Assembly: GCA_020718225.1 (NCBI GenBank)
Contig: DYSO01000008.1
Coordinates: forward strand, 1 to 42,006
Length of the DNA stretch: 42,006 nt
From: Draconibacterium orientale
Lineage (GTDB): Bacteria > Bacteroidota > Bacteroidia > Bacteroidales > FEN-979
Reading direction: 5' to 3'
The notes beneath the pieces are model-generated. The model was given only the letters and a program-made list of their open reading frames with translations, had not been told where the DNA came from and searched no databases. Below are positions 1 through 8,035 of the stretch, piece by piece; within the stretch, counting starts at the first letter, position 1, and each line of letters begins with the position of its first letter. A program made the position numbers and the translations under genes.

Positions 1-12
1 GGAATTATATAA

Positions 13-20
13 TAAATTTG
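13..20 (+). promoter_or_regulatory. -7 promoter box (TAAATTTG)
   Basis: Matches the Bacteroidota TAnnTTTG element, 67 nt before the ATG at 88 of the LPP20-like/transglutaminase pair. The -33 position would fall outside the window. Confidence 0.45.
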
Positions 21-87
21 TACAACATAAAATTTTCCGAATATTTAAAATTTTCTATTGATCATAACCCAAAAAAAACTGTCAATT

Positions 88-738
88 ATGAAAAAAGTTT
101 ACATCCTTACCGTTCTCGCCCTGTTTTTCGCAGCGGTTGCATTTGCCCAAAACACAGAAAAAGAGCAAAAAAATGATTTGAAAGAAAAAGCCATGAAATC
201 AGCCCGTCAGCAGGCTAAAGCCTATGCCAAAGACGGCTGGAAAACCATGCCCGGTTCCATTCCCATGGATAAATTACTTGAAGATGCCTGGATGAAACAA
301 ATGGCAACCGACGATAATGGCCAGCCAAAGTATATCACTGCCGACGGAAACGGTGTGGCTGAAAGCAAGTCGGTAGCCGAAGCACAGGCCATTGAATTTG
401 CAAAGCTGCAATTGGCCGGTACCATTGAATCAAATATCGCTTCTTCCATCAACGCAAACCTTGCCAATAGCCAGGAATCAACTGCGGATGCCACTTCGAT
501 AACCGAGATTGTACAATCATCGAAAAACATCATTGCCCAGCAAATGGGTTACATTAATCCCGCGTTCAAACTTTACCGCGACCTGAAGGATAAAAAAATC
601 GAAGTCCAGGTCCGTATCTTTTATGAAACCAGCCAAAGCCTGCTCATTGCCAAAAAGGCCATCCGGAAAGAGTTGAAAGAAAAATTACAAAAAACCGACG
701 AGCAGGTCGACAAACTTCTCCTTGACAATCCGAAATAA
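88..738 (+). CDS. Secreted LPP20-like protein
   Basis: The function is not established. The ORF track starts at a TTG (58), but an in-frame ATG at 88 gives a textbook signal peptide (MKKVYILTVLALFFAAVAFAQ), so I start there (216 aa). The mature part has an Ala/Lys/Glu-rich helical start, then a region about residues 85-190 (EAQAIEFAKLQLAGTIESNI..., ending in VQVRIFYETSQSLL). This resembles LPP20-type envelope proteins: a helix followed by strands, with a run of Ala-containing residues before an 'AKLQLAGTI' stretch. A related but longer LPP20-like region occurs in the gene at 4547-6082 (FAKAQLVETIRINISSS). The C-terminus is a Lys/Glu coiled-coil-like helix. The next gene begins 8 nt downstream on the same strand, so the two are probably cotranscribed from the -7 box at 13-20. 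It is likely periplasmic or outer-membrane associated; there is no lipobox Cys. Confidence 0.7.
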   Translation: MKKVYILTVLALFFAAVAFAQNTEKEQKNDLKEKAMKSARQQAKAYAKDGWKTMPGSIPMDKLLEDAWMKQMATDDNGQPKYITADGNGVAESKSVAEAQAIEFAKLQLAGTIESNIASSINANLANSQESTADATSITEIVQSSKNIIAQQMGYINPAFKLYRDLKDKKIEVQVRIFYETSQSLLIAKKAIRKELKEKLQKTDEQVDKLLLDNPK

Positions 739-746
739 CCCATCCC

Positions 747-3383
747 ATGAAAGCGAGGATTGTAGCTTTGGTTGTACTGTGTTTCCTGACAATCAGTGTT
801 TCTGCACAGATCGATTCTACTTTTGAAGAGACCCGTAAAGCGCTCCTGAGGGACATGGAGTCATTCTCCCGGGAAAACGAAGATGAATTCGAACAGTATG
901 TGGATAAAATCGATAAAGAGTTCTCCGATTATTTAAGGACTACCTGGGAGGAATTCAACCTCTTTGCCGGGATCAAGCCCGATACAACCCCAAAACCAAA
1001 AATTCTTCCGAAGTATAATCCTGCTGTTCAGAAAATCAAACCCGGGGAAATCCCACACGAAATCCCCATTCAACCCGGAATCGGGGTCCAGTTCCCGGTA
1101 ATCGCACCCATACCCAATCTCCCTGTGGAACAGAAACCGGACCAGGAACAGGCCGAAGTTCCTGTCGGGGTTACCATCGATGTTGGTTTTTATGGAATAA
1201 CCCTTGAATTTCTTACCGATCCCGGGCTTGCCGGTACCCTGCCGACAGAAATCCACAATACGACCATCGCCGATGTCTGGGACCGGCTGAACAAGACCAA
1301 ATTCACAACCCTGATTACCCAGTTTGCCGATGCACGTACACGGATGAACCTCAATGACTGGGGATATTATATGATGGTAAAAAAGAGCGCTGAGCAAATT
1401 TCATCCAACCAAAATTATGCCCGCCTGCTGACCTGGTTCCTGATGACAAAATCGGGCTACCGGGTCCGGGTGGCCTATGCGGAAAATAATATTGCCCTGA
1501 TGTTCCCTTCGGCCAATACCATTTATGGACTACGCTATTTTATGATTGACCAGACTAAATTTTATGCCCCTGATTTTCCTTATAATCAGATATATACTTA
1601 TGAGAAAGATTTTCCGGGGGCCTCCAGGGTATTTGACCTGAATGTTTATTCAGCCTTGAATATCGGCGATCAATATGGCGAGCGTCCCTTTAAATTTACT
1701 TTTCAGAATAAAGAGTACAGTTTCAATGTAAAGTATAATGTGAATTCAGTGAATTTTTACAAAGAGTTCCCGCTGTGCGAATTGAAACTCTATTTCGACG
1801 CCTCCATCAGCCCAAGTGCCAAAGAATCCCTACTGGAAGTCCTGAAGCCTCAGATGACCGGCCGTTCGGTTGCCGAATCGGTTGATTTCCTCCTGAATTT
1901 TGTTCAAAACGGATTTCCATACATGACCGACCAGGATCAGTTCAAGGGCGAAGAAAAATTCTTTTTCCCGGAAGAAGATTTTTTTTACCCCTATACCGAT
2001 TGTGACGACCGTGCCGTTCTTTTTTCATATCTTGTGAAAGAACTTTTAAAACTCAAGGTGGTTGGAGTGGTATATCCCGGCCATGTTGCTACAGCCATCC
2101 GGTTTCCAAATGAGGAACCGGGTGATTTTGTGATGTATAAAGGGGAAAAATATCTCATTGCCGATCCGACTTATATCAATGCCCCCTTCGGGCGGACCAT
2201 GCCGGGAATGGTAAATTCCAAGGCCGAGATCATCGAATTGCTCAATGAACAAAGCCAGGATGAAAGGATTACTTCCGTTTGGGAAAAAGCTGAATCCGGC
2301 GGAGGGCTGAAAGGCGATATCCGTCAAAACCTTTGCTCCGATGCCGATGGTAATTTTTATCTGACAGGATATTTCAAACAAAATGCAACTTTCGGGGGAA
2401 CAAGCCTTTCCAATAACAACGGGAAAACCGATGCCTTCCTTGTGAAATTCAACCCGGCCGGGAATCCGGTCTGGGCCATCCGGGGAGGCAGCGAAACCTC
2501 CTCCATGGGATACAATGTTACTACCGATGCCGATGGAAATATTTATGTGTGCGGCTCCTTTGAAAACGACATCTCCTTCGGTAAAATTATGACCATGGCA
2601 GAGCCGGGAACAACCCTTTTCGTTGCAAAATTTACGGGTGATGGAAAACTGTTGTGGCTCAATCAGCTCAAACCCAAAAGTACAGATTATCAGGATGATT
2701 TCATCTTTGCAGCCACCTATAACAACGCCGGGCGTTTTATTGAAACAAAATATTTTCAACCCGACGCTAATTTTACCGGGTTCGGATTAAGCTTTGACGC
2801 TGACCATAATGTTTATTATACAGCTTCCCATAGTGGTACTACCGGAATGAAAATCGACCGGCTTACCCTGAACACGAAAACCGGATTTAATCCTGTTGTC
2901 GCCCTGAAAGCAGAAACCGACAAAGAGCTTTCGGCACAATGTGAAAAGAGCATTGCAGGGCTCATGGCTGCCATAAACCTGATCCGGCTAAACAACACAA
3001 CCCTCTCAGGCAAAGAGATTCATCAGGCCTTTGACACCTATAATCCCGGCTTCAAAAAATCTGCACCCACCCTTTATACCCAGTTGGGGCGACTTCAAAT
3101 GATCAGAAACGAAGGCGGCATTGTCACCATTAAAACAACAGATGAAAAACCTGTATTGATCAATAAGTTGAAAATTGCAAACAATGCTCGGATAAAGATT
3201 GTCCCCCTGCCCAACGGAGATGCCAGAATTGAAGTCCTGAACGGCGTTACGTTTGGCAAACAGGTGACCTGGTCCAAAGTAAACTTTATACGGCTTATTA
3301 AAAAGAGCGGGAACCTTCTTATTGATTTCGACACTGACCATACACAGGCAAACTGGAAAATGAAAACAGACGTATTGTTTTAA
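747..3383 (+). CDS. Secreted transglutaminase-like protein with SBBP beta-propeller repeats
   Basis: 878 aa with a signal peptide ending about residue 21 (LTISVSAQ). After a Pro/Lys-rich spacer (about 80-140) and a large middle region comes a papain-like transglutaminase core: Cys419 in YTDCDDRAVLFSYL, His446 in YPGHVATAIRF and Asp473 in YLIADPTY form the expected Cys-His-Asp order. Residues about 515-640 carry SBBP-type propeller repeats (SDADGNFYLTGYF, TDADGNIYVCGSF, with VKFNPAGNPVW and AKFTGDGKLLW strands). A basic C-terminal domain of unknown type follows. It may be a peptidase or a protein cross-linking enzyme on envelope proteins; the substrate is unknown. It is transcribed with the LPP20-like gene 8 nt upstream. 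Its stop codon overlaps the stop of the convergent caspase gene within TTAA (3380-3383). Confidence 0.75.
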   Translation: MKARIVALVVLCFLTISVSAQIDSTFEETRKALLRDMESFSRENEDEFEQYVDKIDKEFSDYLRTTWEEFNLFAGIKPDTTPKPKILPKYNPAVQKIKPGEIPHEIPIQPGIGVQFPVIAPIPNLPVEQKPDQEQAEVPVGVTIDVGFYGITLEFLTDPGLAGTLPTEIHNTTIADVWDRLNKTKFTTLITQFADARTRMNLNDWGYYMMVKKSAEQISSNQNYARLLTWFLMTKSGYRVRVAYAENNIALMFPSANTIYGLRYFMIDQTKFYAPDFPYNQIYTYEKDFPGASRVFDLNVYSALNIGDQYGERPFKFTFQNKEYSFNVKYNVNSVNFYKEFPLCELKLYFDASISPSAKESLLEVLKPQMTGRSVAESVDFLLNFVQNGFPYMTDQDQFKGEEKFFFPEEDFFYPYTDCDDRAVLFSYLVKELLKLKVVGVVYPGHVATAIRFPNEEPGDFVMYKGEKYLIADPTYINAPFGRTMPGMVNSKAEIIELLNEQSQDERITSVWEKAESGGGLKGDIRQNLCSDADGNFYLTGYFKQNATFGGTSLSNNNGKTDAFLVKFNPAGNPVWAIRGGSETSSMGYNVTTDADGNIYVCGSFENDISFGKIMTMAEPGTTLFVAKFTGDGKLLWLNQLKPKSTDYQDDFIFAATYNNAGRFIETKYFQPDANFTGFGLSFDADHNVYYTASHSGTTGMKIDRLTLNTKTGFNPVVALKAETDKELSAQCEKSIAGLMAAINLIRLNNTTLSGKEIHQAFDTYNPGFKKSAPTLYTQLGRLQMIRNEGGIVTIKTTDEKPVLINKLKIANNARIKIVPLPNGDARIEVLNGVTFGKQVTWSKVNFIRLIKKSGNLLIDFDTDHTQANWKMKTDVLF

Positions 3384-4540
3384 TCTTTTTTATAATTGAC
3401 TACGCAGGTTTGGTCCTTGACAACGACTACTTCTCTTTTAACAATGGTTGGCCCGTAAAACTGGAGTTTATGTTTGCCAACAGGTATGTTAAAAAAAAGG
3501 ACGGTTGCATTTGCAACAATGGTCTGAAAAAAGACGTCATCTACATAAAGATCGCCGGTATATTCTGAAAACACCTTCAGCTCGCCGGTTTCAGTGACAG
3601 GTTCGGTTTTTTTCGGTACAACTACGGGCGCAGGAGTTTGCTTTGCAACAGGTTTTTCGGTTTGAGCCTGATGATCCGTTCCGGTCACAGGCAATGCAAA
3701 AATAAAATCGCCTTTATCAAGATTTGGGTTCCTGATTTTTCCGAACTGTGGATGTTGTGTTTCATAGGAATAGTTGATCACCCTGTATTGAAGAAATGTT
3801 CCCAGCTCCGTGCCGGTGACGCATCCATCCTTATCAATATCCGCCTCCCCGTCGAGCGCTGACAGGAACTGGGCACAAAAGATACTTTTATCCGGGACCT
3901 GTTCATCGGCGGTCCCGCTGGTTATGAATTCCCTGACAGGGAGCAGTGCTTTTTCGTTCAGGGGCAAAGGCAGCGCCATCCCTGTTGCAAACAAAGAACC
4001 TGAAAAGCAGGCATCGAACAGGAACAATACATGTTTTGCCTTAATTCGTTTGGTATAAATATCGATCTGCGACATCTCCATGGCCATATTCTGAAAGCCA
4101 ATGGGATCGCGGGCCGGGTTAGGGGCATTGACCGGGACAATATAACCCAGCTCTTCGCCAAGCTTTGTTTTGATGGTATATCCATGACCTGCAAAATAAA
4201 AAAGCAGGCGGGTTTCAGTATCCTGTCCATACCGATTAATAAAATCAGAAAAAGCGTTATCCAGTTCCTCCAGCGTTGGGTCAAGGATGAGGGTCACCCT
4301 GAAACCATGGTCTTCCAACGACTGTTTCACGTTCGCCATATCCATACTGACGCCTGGCAATGGAGGTAACCCATTCTGATAATTGGTGACGCCCACAACG
4401 AGGGCAAAACTGCGTTGATAGGCAGTAATGGTTTTCCCTTTAATCCTGACCATGATCGGACGGTCATCAAGTTGCGCAAATACCGGATTGCTGAAAATAT
4501 AGATCAGAATTGACAGCATTGGGATAAATCTTGTGAACAT
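3380..4540 (-). CDS. Exported caspase-family (C14) protein with C-terminal PEGA-like domain
   Basis: 386 aa with signal peptide MFTRFIPMLSILIYIFSNPVFAQ. A caspase/metacaspase-like domain covers about residues 42-285: ALVVGVTNY first strand, catalytic His119 in FYFAGHGY and catalytic Cys178 in FLFDACFSGS. Inside the domain, residues 234-245 (DIDKDGCVTGTE) form a complete EF-hand calcium loop with ligands at positions 1, 3, 5 and 12. A Pro/Lys/Thr linker (about 285-318) leads to a small beta domain (320-383, GELKVFSEYTGDLYVDDVFF) resembling PEGA domains. The catalytic domain is a close paralogue of the one at 6088-7920; both share VPDKS, GEAD and NLDKGDF blocks. It is the last gene of a three-gene unit with 6 nt and 5 nt spacings. 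Bacterial caspase homologues generally cleave after Arg/Lys; that specificity here is inferred. Confidence 0.85.
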   Translation of the reverse strand: MFTRFIPMLSILIYIFSNPVFAQLDDRPIMVRIKGKTITAYQRSFALVVGVTNYQNGLPPLPGVSMDMANVKQSLEDHGFRVTLILDPTLEELDNAFSDFINRYGQDTETRLLFYFAGHGYTIKTKLGEELGYIVPVNAPNPARDPIGFQNMAMEMSQIDIYTKRIKAKHVLFLFDACFSGSLFATGMALPLPLNEKALLPVREFITSGTADEQVPDKSIFCAQFLSALDGEADIDKDGCVTGTELGTFLQYRVINYSYETQHPQFGKIRNPNLDKGDFIFALPVTGTDHQAQTEKPVAKQTPAPVVVPKKTEPVTETGELKVFSEYTGDLYVDDVFFQTIVANATVLFFNIPVGKHKLQFYGPTIVKREVVVVKDQTCVVNYKKD

Positions 4541-4546
4541 CCGGTA

Positions 4547-6082
4547 TTATTTTTCTGCCAGGGTGGTAAGGTTGAGCCGTTTTTCCGCGATCAATTCTGT
4601 TTTTCCGATTGTTTTCATTCCACGAACATTGGCCAGGATGGCGCCAACATCGTCAAGGATCATCTGATAACCATTCTCCAACCGGATTGTCAGTGGTTTA
4701 AATGGGTTGGTCTGGGCGATCATCTGGATGGTTTCCGCCCCGAAAGGGGCATCACAAACAAAAACATCGGGGAGTAAAATGGGCTGGTTTGTTTTATCCT
4801 CTCCAATGTACCTGCTATCGGCCAGTAGTGTTTTTGTGCCATCCGAGAAATAATAAATAAGACGGATATAACAAGGTTGGTCCACCCTCACATATACCCG
4901 CATGGTATCGCCACGGGTAAAGATGGGATTATCCTTACCTCTGTTTGTCCATAAGTCGGCAAAAAGGCCACCACCGGTAATTTCATTTTGGGAGAATTGT
5001 TTCTGCCGGGCGAGGGCCTGGTCGTAATTTTCTGCGATATACCTCACCGAATTATCCGTAAACCACTGCTGGGGAAGAAATTCCTCAACTCCGGCGATGT
5101 TCCTGCCTGTCTTCAAATCGGTTAAATTTGCAATGATTTTGATGCTTCCTCCCTCTTTCCAATAGGTTCCGGATAAGAGATATCCGGCGCTATCGGGTTC
5201 TTTTAAACCGCGGTATAATGTTTCAGAAGATTTTAAAGCAAAACCCTGACGGATGATTTTTTGTTCAAGAGTGGAGGCAAGCCGTGATGAAAAGTCACTC
5301 CCGATACGGGTATCCTGAAATGTAAAAGATCCTATCCGGATGGCGTCGTCAAGTGAATTGCCGGAAAGCTGTTGCTTGAATCCATCTGCCATCAGAAAGC
5401 AAACCTCATCCAGGGTATTGTGTTTTTCTTTTCTCAGATTACTGATTCTTTGATTGATCAGGAATTCATAATCAACCGGTTGTTCCGGTAACGGTTCCTT
5501 CCCGATGGCCACAAGGATGGCTTCATTGTTTTCGATCTCCCGGAGCAGGGGAAAACAGTTATAAAATGTCTTCAACGCCTGTTCCACATCACCCGTTTTT
5601 ACAAAGTTATCACCGGATTCGATTTTCCTCTTTAACTGCGATGAATTGTCGGCCAGATTTGCCTTACAAGCGTCCAAAAGATCGGTAATCCGGATATAGG
5701 CATAGGCATAGACTGCTTTTTTTTTCGGGTCGAACCAGGTTTCCGATTTCAACCCCGAAAGTTGGGCTTCAGAAGTGGAGACACTGGCTTGTTTAAAATG
5801 TTCAAGCGATTCTGAATTGAGGTTTTCCAGATTTAATGTCGCTGAACTCGAAATATTGATCCGGATGGTTTCAACCAATTGTGCTTTTGCAAAACCGAGA
5901 TGTTTCTGACGCAGTTCATCGGTATTGACTGATTTTTTTACGATCTCAGATGAAAATCCGGTAAGGTAGATATTGTCGGGGTATTGGGACTTTCTTTTTT
6001 CCGGGTCGGTCCAAGAGGGGGACTGTGAATATCCACTGATGCCGGATAACAGCAGGATAATAAGAACAATGCTATTTCTCAT
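4547..6082 (-). CDS. Secreted LPP20 - FlgO/CsgG-like - DUF4384 protein
   Basis: 511 aa with a signal peptide of about 20 residues (LLLSGISGYSQ). Three parts can be read. The first is an LPP20-like domain (about 20-135) beginning PSWTDPEKRKSQYPDNIYLTGF and ending in AYAYIRITDLLDACK. The second is a middle region (about 215-345) with the alternating pattern of FlgO/CsgG/LpoB-type outer-membrane accessory domains (IGSFTFQDTRIGSDFSSRLA, GYLLSGTYWKEGGSIKIIANL, DLKTGRNIAG). The third is a C-terminal DUF4384-like beta domain (about 375-490: FTRGDTMRVYVRVDQPCYIRLIYYF). DUF4384 domains are often found fused to or beside caspase domains, and here the gene lies between two caspase genes. The role is probably structural or regulatory at the envelope, not catalytic. 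The middle-domain assignment is my weakest. Confidence 0.7.
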   Translation of the reverse strand: MRNSIVLIILLLSGISGYSQSPSWTDPEKRKSQYPDNIYLTGFSSEIVKKSVNTDELRQKHLGFAKAQLVETIRINISSSATLNLENLNSESLEHFKQASVSTSEAQLSGLKSETWFDPKKKAVYAYAYIRITDLLDACKANLADNSSQLKRKIESGDNFVKTGDVEQALKTFYNCFPLLREIENNEAILVAIGKEPLPEQPVDYEFLINQRISNLRKEKHNTLDEVCFLMADGFKQQLSGNSLDDAIRIGSFTFQDTRIGSDFSSRLASTLEQKIIRQGFALKSSETLYRGLKEPDSAGYLLSGTYWKEGGSIKIIANLTDLKTGRNIAGVEEFLPQQWFTDNSVRYIAENYDQALARQKQFSQNEITGGGLFADLWTNRGKDNPIFTRGDTMRVYVRVDQPCYIRLIYYFSDGTKTLLADSRYIGEDKTNQPILLPDVFVCDAPFGAETIQMIAQTNPFKPLTIRLENGYQMILDDVGAILANVRGMKTIGKTELIAEKRLNLTTLAEK

Positions 6083-6087
6083 GGGAT

Positions 6088-7920
6088 TTATTCTTCTCTG
6101 ACAATTCGAAAACCAACATCTGAATAGGTTGCATTGGGTTTGATCCCACGGCGGAATGTAACTTTCAATGTCCCAGGTTTATTCATCCAGCTTCCGCCGC
6201 GGGCCACGCGAAGTTCACCCTGGATAGGCCCGGTGGGATCGGAGGTGGGGCTTACCTGGTAATATTTCGGATTGAACCAATCGCTGCACCATTCCAATAC
6301 ATTTCCACTCATATCATAAATACCCAGCTCATTGGGTTGTTTTTGGCCAACCGGATGGGTTGTTTTTTTTGCGTTCATCACGTACCAGCCCGTCGCATTG
6401 ACATCTTTTCCACCCGCATAGGGCCAATTCATGGTTTTATTCCCGCCCTGAGCTGCATATTCCCATTCCGCTTCGGTAGGTAACCTGTATTTTTTTCCTG
6501 TTTTCTGATTCAATGCATTAAGAAATGACTGAACCTCCTCCCAGCTGACCCGTTCCACGGGGCAATCATCACAATTTTGAAAACCGCTGGGATTTGATCC
6601 CGTAATTGCTTTCCACTGTTTCTGAGTCACTTCAAATTTTCCGATATAGAAACTTTTCAAGGTTACGGGATGTTCCGATACCATTGCTGTCGATCCCAGA
6701 CGAGGGGCGCCTGGCCGGGGAAAACCTCCCGGTGAGGGCGGCCCCGATACTTTTTCCCCCATGTTGAAAGTACCTCCCTGGACATATACCAACGGGAGAA
6801 AATCGTCGCTGTCATGGATGGGCTCCTTTGATGTGGGCTCAGCGGCAACGATAACCGGAGGCGGAGCCTCTGTTTTTTGTGGTTTCTCCTTCCCCTTTTT
6901 CTTCGATTGTTTGGTCGCAGGAGGGGTTGATGAAACCGGTTTTTCAGTCTGATTTGTGATCGGTGTTGCGACTGGGTTTTCTGCGGATTTCACCGGCTGG
7001 GAGACGGAAGTCTCTCTGTCGGCCAATTCCGGTTTGGCAGCCGTTGCCCCACCCGAAGAGACGGCGCTGCCCGGGATCGGGAAAACAAAATCGCCTTTAT
7101 CCAGATTTGGGCTCCTGATTTTTCCATATTGAGGATGTTGCGAATTTTTGGAATAGTTCACAACAGAGCTTTGTAAAAAATCGCCCAATTCGCTTCCGGT
7201 CACATAGCCATCTTTGTCTCCATCGGCCTCTCCACCGATAGCTCTGACAAATTGTTCACCAAAAACACTTTTATCCGGGACCATCTCTTCGGCGCTGCCG
7301 CTGGTTATGAATTGCCGTACCGGTAAAGTCGTTTTATAATTAATGATGGCAGGCACGGCCCGTGTACTGGTGAACAGAGATCCGGAAAAACAGGCGTCGA
7401 AAAGAAAAATAGCATGTTTGGCCTGAAGGCGCCGCGCATATATTTCAATCTGGGCCATTTCCATCGACTGGCTTTGAAATTTGGCCAGGTCATAATTGGG
7501 ATTGGGTGCGTCAACCGGGACAATATATCCCAGTTCTTCCCCGTAATTTGTTTTGACGGTATAGCCATGGCCGGCGAAATAAAACAAAAGACGGTTATCA
7601 ACAACCTGTCCGTTTTTCGAAATAAAATCGGTAAAAGCCTTGTCGAGTTCCGACTTGTCAGGATCCATAACCACCTCAACTTTAAAACCATTTTTCTCCA
7701 GTGCGGTTTTTACTGTTTTAACTTCATCTTTAACCCCTGGTAACTGAGACCATCCGTTTGAATATTCAGAAACCCCGATGATTAAAGCATAACTGCCCTG
7801 ATAAAGTGTGGTAGGTTTCCCATCAACCGGTATCTCCACCGCTTTCATTCCCCGGTCCTGGGCTTTCAAGCCCATTCCAAAGAATATAAAAATCAATAGA
7901 AGGGAAATATTCGTTTTCAT
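6088..7920 (-). CDS. Exported caspase fused to FGE-sulfatase (SUMF1)-like domain
   Basis: The ORF is open to 8094, but that extension overlaps the divergent pyrK. The ATG at 7920 starts a proper signal peptide (MKTNISLLLIFIFFGMGLKAQ), giving 610 aa. The caspase domain (about 40-283) has His118 (FYFAGHGY), Cys177 (LFDACFSGS) and an EF-hand loop at 233-244 (DGDKDGYVTGSE). The linker (about 284-370) is Pro/Thr-rich with a Lys cluster (KQSKKKGKEKPQK, about 337-349). The C-terminal domain (about 375-610) is SUMF1/FGE-like: GGTFNMGE, RLPTEAEWEYAAQGG, DMSGNVLEWCSDW, RVARGGSW and VGFRIVRE. The two active-site cysteines of true formylglycine-generating enzymes are absent (GGSWMNKPGTLKV), so this is probably a binding module. 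It is the first gene of its unit, with a -7 box at 7966-7973. Confidence 0.85.
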   Translation of the reverse strand: MKTNISLLLIFIFFGMGLKAQDRGMKAVEIPVDGKPTTLYQGSYALIIGVSEYSNGWSQLPGVKDEVKTVKTALEKNGFKVEVVMDPDKSELDKAFTDFISKNGQVVDNRLLFYFAGHGYTVKTNYGEELGYIVPVDAPNPNYDLAKFQSQSMEMAQIEIYARRLQAKHAIFLFDACFSGSLFTSTRAVPAIINYKTTLPVRQFITSGSAEEMVPDKSVFGEQFVRAIGGEADGDKDGYVTGSELGDFLQSSVVNYSKNSQHPQYGKIRSPNLDKGDFVFPIPGSAVSSGGATAAKPELADRETSVSQPVKSAENPVATPITNQTEKPVSSTPPATKQSKKKGKEKPQKTEAPPPVIVAAEPTSKEPIHDSDDFLPLVYVQGGTFNMGEKVSGPPSPGGFPRPGAPRLGSTAMVSEHPVTLKSFYIGKFEVTQKQWKAITGSNPSGFQNCDDCPVERVSWEEVQSFLNALNQKTGKKYRLPTEAEWEYAAQGGNKTMNWPYAGGKDVNATGWYVMNAKKTTHPVGQKQPNELGIYDMSGNVLEWCSDWFNPKYYQVSPTSDPTGPIQGELRVARGGSWMNKPGTLKVTFRRGIKPNATYSDVGFRIVREE

Positions 7921-7965
7921 ATCAAGTCCGGATTTTTGTTGTGAACTATATTGTTTGTCAAGATT

Positions 7966-7973
7966 CAAAGATA
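7966..7973 (-). promoter_or_regulatory. -7 promoter box (TATCTTTG)
   Basis: On the - strand, 45 nt before the ATG at 7920 of the caspase-FGE gene, so it would drive the three-gene caspase unit. No clear -33 TTG at the expected distance. Its presence argues against the longer ORF start at 8094. Confidence 0.45.
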
Positions 7974-8005
7974 AGAATAAAATTCGGTTTGTCTCCGAAT
8001 ATATG

Positions 8006-8013
8006 TAATTTTG
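8006..8013 (+). promoter_or_regulatory. -7 promoter box (TAATTTTG)
   Basis: 22 nt before the pyrK ATG, giving a short leader. A TTTG at 7988-7991 is only 14 nt away, shorter than usual spacing, so the -33 element is uncertain. Confidence 0.4.
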
Positions 8014-8035
8014 TTCACAGGTCAATCTGCTGCTT

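Noticed and set aside
2046-2759. 237-aa ORF opposite the transglutaminase-like gene
   Set aside because: It is a shadow of a convincing + strand gene; its composition (Ile/Gly/Cys-rich, no domain pattern) does not look coding.
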